From Agreia sp. VKM Ac-1783 (GTDB lineage: Bacteria > Actinomycetota > Actinomycetes > Actinomycetales > Microbacteriaceae), in NCBI RefSeq assembly GCF_900177765.1, contig NZ_FXWI01000003.1, forward strand, positions 372,001-436,000: a stretch of DNA of 64,000 nt, written 5' to 3'. A model generated the notes under the pieces. That model made no database searches, was not told the origin of the DNA, and saw only the letters and a program-made list of their open reading frames with translations. This document shows, in pieces, positions 60,390-64,000 of this stretch (positions are counted from its first letter, which is position 1; the number at the start of each line of letters is the position of its first letter). Position numbers and translations under genes: made by a program.

Positions 60390-61067
60390 ATGTCCGATGA
60401 GCCGATTCCGTCCGCGCAGAATCCGTCTGTCGAACTCACGACCAACGGGGTGGGTCCGTGGCAGGGCGAGTGGCCCGACGACGGCGTCTTCGATCCCGAG
60501 CTTCTGGCGGCGGGCGACTCGCGCAACGTCATCGACCGCTATCGCTATTGGCGTATGGACGCGATCGTCGCCGACCTCGACCTCACTCGTCACCCGTTCC
60601 ACGTGGCCATCGAGAACTGGCAGCACGATCTCAATATCGGATCGATCGTTCGCAGCGCCAACGCGTTCGGCGCCGACACCGTGCACATCATCGGGCGCAG
60701 ACGGTGGAACAAACGAGGTGCCATGGTGACCGATCGCTACCAGCACGTCCTCCACCATCCAGACGTCGAGACCTTCGTGGCATGGGCGGCGGATGCGGGC
60801 CTGCCCGTGATCGCGATCGACAACGTGCCGGGCAGCGTGATCATCGAGACCTTCTCTCTGCCGGCCTCGTGCGTGCTGCTCTTCGGGCAGGAGGGTCCCG
60901 GTCTGTCTGCGCCAGCGCTCGAGGCTGCAGACGCGATCGTCGAGATCAGCCAGTTCGGCTCGACCCGCTCGATCAATGCTTCTGCTGCCGCAGCCGTCGC
61001 GATGCACGCGTGGATTCTGCAGCACGTCGCATTCACCGGCGCTGCCCCGGATACACTGACGAAGTGA
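60390..61067 (+). CDS. SpoU/TrmH-family RNA 2'-O-methyltransferase
   Basis: 225 residues, SPOUT knot fold. Motif 1 is 'ENWQHDLNIGSIVRSANAFGAD', motif 2 'CVLLFGQEGPGLSAPAL' and motif 3 'VEISQFGSTRSINASAAAAVAMH', with the Arg and Asn expected of 2'-O-ribose methylation of tRNA or rRNA. ATG at 60390 is 6 nt after a TAGCCT box, so leaderless. Its stop overlaps the start of the GH6 gene (GTGA at 61064-61067). Confidence 0.9.
   Translation: MSDEPIPSAQNPSVELTTNGVGPWQGEWPDDGVFDPELLAAGDSRNVIDRYRYWRMDAIVADLDLTRHPFHVAIENWQHDLNIGSIVRSANAFGADTVHIIGRRRWNKRGAMVTDRYQHVLHHPDVETFVAWAADAGLPVIAIDNVPGSVIIETFSLPASCVLLFGQEGPGLSAPALEAADAIVEISQFGSTRSINASAAAAVAMHAWILQHVAFTGAAPDTLTK
61052..61063 (+). promoter_or_regulatory. 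Internal leaderless promoter for GH6 gene
   Basis: TACACT (61052-61057) lies 6 nt before the GTG at 61064, inside the end of the preceding gene. The GH6 gene therefore seems to have both translational coupling and its own promoter. Confidence 0.55.
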
Positions 61068-62134
61068 CGTCAAGAGGCTCGCGAATCGGGGTAGCGATCG
61101 CCATCGTGGCGCTCGCTGCGCCCATCGTCGCTCTCGGCGTCGTCTTCACCGGGCTCGTCACTGTGCCCATCGCGTCGTCCGACGCGTCATCTGAGTCGGC
61201 GCCCGGCAGCGATTCGGGCGGAGAAGCCATCATCGACAATCCACTGCAGGGCGACTCCTTCTACGTCGATCCCGAGTCCCTGGCCGCGAAGGCTGCCGCC
61301 GATTCAGCCGCTGCAGACGCCGCTGGATCGGATCAGCCCGCCACGCCATCGGCCGACACCAAGGTGCTCGACAAGCTCGCTGCCGCGCCGACCGCGATCT
61401 GGCTCGTGCCGGAGCGGAACCCGACCAGCACGGTAGCCGCTACGGTCACCGAGATCCTCGACTCGGCCGAAACTCAGGGGTCCACGCCGATCTTCGTCGT
61501 CTATGGAATCCCGAACCGAGATTGTGGAAACCAGTCGGCCGGCGGTCTCACCGCGGCCGAGTATCCGCTCTGGACGACCGAGATCGCGGGCGCCGTCGCC
61601 GACCGGTCGGCCGTCGTCATCCTCGAGCCCGATGCTCTCGCGCTCGCCACCCAGTGCGGCAACGTCGACCAGCGCGTGGCCGAGGTCAAGGGCGCGGTCG
61701 AGACCTTCGCCTCGACCAAGGCGACGGTCTACCTCGACGGCGGGCACTCGACGTGGCTCCCCGCCACACAGATGGCCGACCTGCTGAACCGTGCGGGCAT
61801 CTCGGAGACTCGCGGCTTCGCCACGAACGTGTCGAACTACAACGCCACGGTGAAAGAGCGTGCCTACGGCGAGAAGCTCTCGGCTCTCACGGGCGACTCC
61901 CACTACGTGATCGACACGGGTCGCAACGGCAACGGATCGAATGGCGAGTGGTGCAACCCCACCGGTCGAGCGCTCGGCGTCACGTCGAAGGTCGTCACGA
62001 ACGCTGGCCACCTCGACGCCCAACTGTGGATCAAACCGCCGGGCGAGAGCGACGGCGCGTGCAACGGCGGACCGGCCGCTGGAACCTGGTGGCCGCAGAG
62101 CGCGAGCGAGCTCGCCGCCAATGCCGGCTGGTAA
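61064..62134 (+). CDS. Glycoside hydrolase family 6 (secreted endoglucanase-type)
   Basis: 356 residues. An N-terminal helix or signal ('GVAIAIVALAAPIVALGVVFTGLV') and Ser/Ala/Asp-rich linker precede the GH6 domain from about residue 100: 'FVVYGIPNRDCGNQSAGG', 'AVVILEPDALAL' (catalytic acid Asp near 188), 'VYLDGGHSTWLP', 'FATNVSNYNA', 'YVIDTGRNGNGS' and 'LWIKPPGESDGACNGG', a complete set. It hydrolyses beta-1,4-glucan. The protein may stay membrane-anchored, since no clear cleavage site is seen. Close to a response regulator, HPt-like protein and a possible glycosyltransferase, it may edit a self-made glucan, as BcsZ does in cellulose operons (inference). Confidence 0.92.
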   Translation: MTSRGSRIGVAIAIVALAAPIVALGVVFTGLVTVPIASSDASSESAPGSDSGGEAIIDNPLQGDSFYVDPESLAAKAAADSAAADAAGSDQPATPSADTKVLDKLAAAPTAIWLVPERNPTSTVAATVTEILDSAETQGSTPIFVVYGIPNRDCGNQSAGGLTAAEYPLWTTEIAGAVADRSAVVILEPDALALATQCGNVDQRVAEVKGAVETFASTKATVYLDGGHSTWLPATQMADLLNRAGISETRGFATNVSNYNATVKERAYGEKLSALTGDSHYVIDTGRNGNGSNGEWCNPTGRALGVTSKVVTNAGHLDAQLWIKPPGESDGACNGGPAAGTWWPQSASELAANAGW

Positions 62135-62183
62135 CCGCGCGCTTTGATAGTGTGCACCGTACGTCGAAGGATTGGGGATCGCT

Positions 62184-63125
62184 GTGGGCTTTGACGCGCA
62201 AGAGAGGCGGATGGCCGTCATTATCGAAGATGACGCCGACATCCGGCACCTCCTTGAGAGCGTGCTCACGCAGGCCGGATTCGACGTGATCGCCACGAGT
62301 AACGGCCACGACGGCATCCAGGCGGTGCGGGCATACGAACCTATCGTCACCACCCTCGACGTCAGCATGCCCGGCATGGACGGCTTCGAAGTGGCCAAGC
62401 GTCTGCGCACGTTCAGCCAGACCTACATCGTGATGCTCACGGCACGCGACGAGGAGATCGACACCCTGCAGGGACTCGAGGCCGGGGCGGACGACTATCT
62501 GACCAAGCCTTTCCGCCCTCGTGAGCTGCGAGCGCGCATCGATGCGATGCTGCGCCGTCCGCGCATGGCCGCGGCGGACGCCCCTGTGGTCGCTGCCCCG
62601 GCTGAGCCGGTGGCGGCACCCGCTCCTGTCGCCGTCGCGGTCGTCGAAGCGACCCCCGCGCCGGCTCCAGCGCCTGCGGTCGCGATCGCCGAACAGAGCA
62701 CGCGAACCGGCGCCCACGCCGCGCCGGGCGTTCTCGACGCTGTGCCGGATGCGGCCCCGCCCGTCGCGCGCGAGACGTCGGAGGACGGGGGTGAGGGATG
62801 GATCGAGCACAACGGCCTGCGCCTCAATCGCGAGATGCGCCTCGCCTCGCTCGATGGCAAGGATCTCGAACTCACCCGCACCGAGTTCGATCTGCTGGTG
62901 GCGGTCGTCGAATCGAGGCGTCGGGTTCGTACCAAGGCCGACCTGGCCCTGCTCTTGCGCGGCGAGAGCTATGTCACCGCCTATTACGTGACTGAGGCCG
63001 ACAAACGAGCCGTCGAGGTGCACATGGGCAACCTGCGCAAGAAACTCGGCGACAGCCTCACTGCTCCGCGGTGGCTCGAGACCGTGCGCGGCGTGGGCTA
63101 CAGACTGGCCGCTGCCGACGAATAG
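62184..63125 (+). CDS. OmpR-type response regulator with long Ala/Pro linker
   Basis: 313 residues from GTG 62184 (TTG 62172 possible). Receiver: acidic pair 'IIEDDADIRHLL', phosphoacceptor D59 in 'TTLDVSMPGMDGF', Thr in 'VMLTARDEE' and K108 in 'YLTKPFRPRELRARI'. Residues about 122-205 are an Ala/Pro/Val-rich linker, much longer than the few residues usual in the family. The winged helix covers about residues 210-313 ('LELTRTEFDLLVAVVESRRRV', 'VHMGNLRKKLGD', 'WLETVRGVGYRL'). No histidine kinase is adjacent; it is convergent with the HPt-like gene 4 bp away. Confidence 0.93.
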   Translation: MGFDAQERRMAVIIEDDADIRHLLESVLTQAGFDVIATSNGHDGIQAVRAYEPIVTTLDVSMPGMDGFEVAKRLRTFSQTYIVMLTARDEEIDTLQGLEAGADDYLTKPFRPRELRARIDAMLRRPRMAAADAPVVAAPAEPVAAPAPVAVAVVEATPAPAPAPAVAIAEQSTRTGAHAAPGVLDAVPDAAPPVARETSEDGGEGWIEHNGLRLNREMRLASLDGKDLELTRTEFDLLVAVVESRRRVRTKADLALLLRGESYVTAYYVTEADKRAVEVHMGNLRKKLGDSLTAPRWLETVRGVGYRLAAADE

Positions 63126-63128
63126 GCC

Positions 63129-63491
63129 TCAGACGGTGGAGTTGAGGCCGAACCGCGCGGCGAGTTCGTCGCAGGTCTCACGCCCCACCTGATCGAGCCG
63201 GTCGAGGTGACGGGCGCACCCGTCGAGATCCTCGCGAGCGAGCGAGCTGTGCATCAGAGATGCGGTTGCCTCGATGACCTGTGCGCCGATCATCTTGCTC
63301 GACGACCGGATGCTGAGGAGCACGACGTGCGTCTCCTCCGCATCGCGGCTGTCGAGGGCGTTCGTCAGCCTCTGAACACGGGTATCCCAGAGGCTGACGA
63401 AATCGCGGGCGAAACGGGTACGCGCCCCCTCGTCCCTTCCCAACGAAGTGAGAAGGTCGCGGAGGGCGTCCTCGTCGAGTAGACGACTCAT
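63129..63491 (-). CDS. HPt-like protein lacking the phospho-accepting His
   Basis: 120 residues, all helical. The HPt core should read H-x-L-K-G-S-S-x-x-x-G-A; here residues 59-70 are 'LSIRSSSKMIGA', so the position of the phosphorylated His is Leu59, and Lys-Gly are Arg-Ser. The nearest His is H55. It may be a pseudo-HPt that binds receivers without relaying phosphate. ATG at 63491 overlaps the stop of the upstream gene (ATGA), so it is co-translated with it. It is convergent with the response regulator. Confidence 0.68.
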   Translation of the reverse strand: MSRLLDEDALRDLLTSLGRDEGARTRFARDFVSLWDTRVQRLTNALDSRDAEETHVVLLSIRSSSKMIGAQVIEATASLMHSSLAREDLDGCARHLDRLDQVGRETCDELAARFGLNSTV

Positions 63492-64000
63492 ACCTTGTAG
63501 CCGTGGTGACGTTTGACCAGCTTGGCGAACATGGTGAGTGTCTGAAGAACCGTGATGACACCGAGTACGGGCCATCCGATCCACAGGATGGTCGACTGAG
63601 CGACGATCGGCAGCTGCATCCAGATGACGACCAGCGCGACGACGATGCCGGCGGCGACGAGCAGAGGGGTGAGGTAGGCGTTACCGGAGCCTCGCTCTGC
63701 CTTGGCCTGCTCGGCCCAGTTGTCGACCTGCTTGTTGCTGGCGAACTTCGACCATGCGCGAACGAAGTGGCCGATGCGAACCCACATGTAGAGCTCGGCG
63801 GGGAACAGCGCGACGGCGAAGAAAGTGTCTCTCCAGCTGCGGTTCTTCATGGAGTAGGCGGTGCGCCAGTTGAGCGCCATCGCGACGACCGGGGGGATCA
63901 ACCAGACCGGGCTGAAGACGAAGGCGCCGATCGACAGCGAGGCGATGAGTAGCAGGAAGAACAGCCCGCGGGTGACGATGTTCGTCACCATCGAGAAGTT
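63488..64000 (-). CDS. Membrane protein, C-terminal part (glycosyltransferase-2-like), cut by window edge
   Basis: The last about 170 residues of a longer protein open to the right edge. Visible: hydrophobic segments 'GLFFLLLIASLSIGAFVF', 'LIPPVVAMALNW', 'LLVAAGIVVALVVIWMQLPI' and 'ILWIGWPVLGVITVLQTLTMF', with a cytosolic loop 'RAWSKFASNKQVDNWAEQAKAERG' and basic end 'KRHHGYKV'. 'TFFAVALFPAELYMWVRIGHF' resembles the C-terminal membrane part of processive family 2 glycosyltransferases of actinobacteria. It is coupled (ATGA) to the HPt-like gene, supporting a glucan-synthesis link with the GH6 gene, but the catalytic domain is out of view. Confidence 0.6.
   Translation of the reverse strand, partial: NFSMVTNIVTRGLFFLLLIASLSIGAFVFSPVWLIPPVVAMALNWRTAYSMKNRSWRDTFFAVALFPAELYMWVRIGHFVRAWSKFASNKQVDNWAEQAKAERGSGNAYLTPLLVAAGIVVALVVIWMQLPIVAQSTILWIGWPVLGVITVLQTLTMFAKLVKRHHGYKV

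Overview
The window is high-GC actinobacterial DNA (GC roughly two thirds by eye, many GTG starts), and its gene content and repeats suggest the family Microbacteriaceae. Supporting signs are a dnaK-grpE-dnaJ-hspR operon with a clpB preceded by a HAIR-type site, two families of small palindromic repeats (a 'CCTTCGACRAGCTCAGGG' type and a 'GGTCGAGTAG...TATCGAGACC' type), an LAxTG-type surface protein, and many genes whose start codon lies 5-8 nt after a TANNNT -10 box, which suggests leaderless transcripts. No rRNA, tRNA, CRISPR array, integrase or transposase was seen.

Layout. 1-3.0 kb: 3' part of dnaK, then grpE, dnaJ (no zinc-finger domain) and hspR. 3.0-7.4 kb: glpX, a GT87-like membrane protein and two methyltransferases. 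7.5-16.5 kb: an amine/GABA catabolic locus, with a GntR-type regulator carrying a putative Cache sensor domain, an APC permease, a tandem Usp protein, a copper amine oxidase with a His-rich tail, GabT and an aminobutyraldehyde-type dehydrogenase. Together these could take putrescine through aminobutyraldehyde and GABA to succinate semialdehyde. 16.6-22.7 kb: a small hypothetical gene, an NlpC/P60 hydrolase, a SWIM-SNF2 helicase, a membrane protein and a DUF6578-like protein. 22.9-27.5 kb: HspR-type operator, clpB lacking the N-domain, a strong terminator, an amino-acid permease and a nitroreductase. 27.6-35.5 kb: a threonine-aldolase-like enzyme, an AbiEi/DUF559-like protein, a small protein, a HAD phosphatase, a CPA1 antiporter and two MFS transporters.

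35.5-37.0 kb stands out: lower GC, no strong homology, and several small predicted membrane proteins, including a 37-residue one with its own leaderless promoter. 37.1-45.2 kb: a TM0106-type nuclease-helicase, a small acidic protein, an SDR with a DUF6421-like partner, a DUF4190 protein and a methyltransferase. 45.2-55.3 kb: membrane proteins, a TPR-like protein, an AT3-SGNH acyltransferase, an AEC transporter, exonuclease III and pyrE from back-to-back promoters, a septum-formation-like protein, an LAxTG surface protein and a DUF2207 protein.

55.4-64 kb: a DUF1206 protein; a second AbiEi-like gene flanked by a near-perfect 72-bp direct repeat; a NagD-type HAD; a MntR-type regulator with mntH, whose leaderless promoter overlaps a TTTTAGG-N4-CCTAAAA palindrome; a SpoU methyltransferase coupled to a GH6 glucanase; a response regulator with a long Ala/Pro linker; and, convergent with it, an HPt-like protein lacking the expected histidine, coupled to a membrane protein cut by the window edge that resembles the C-terminus of a family 2 glycosyltransferase. 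This last group may be a beta-glucan (cellulose-like) synthesis and control locus, which is inference.
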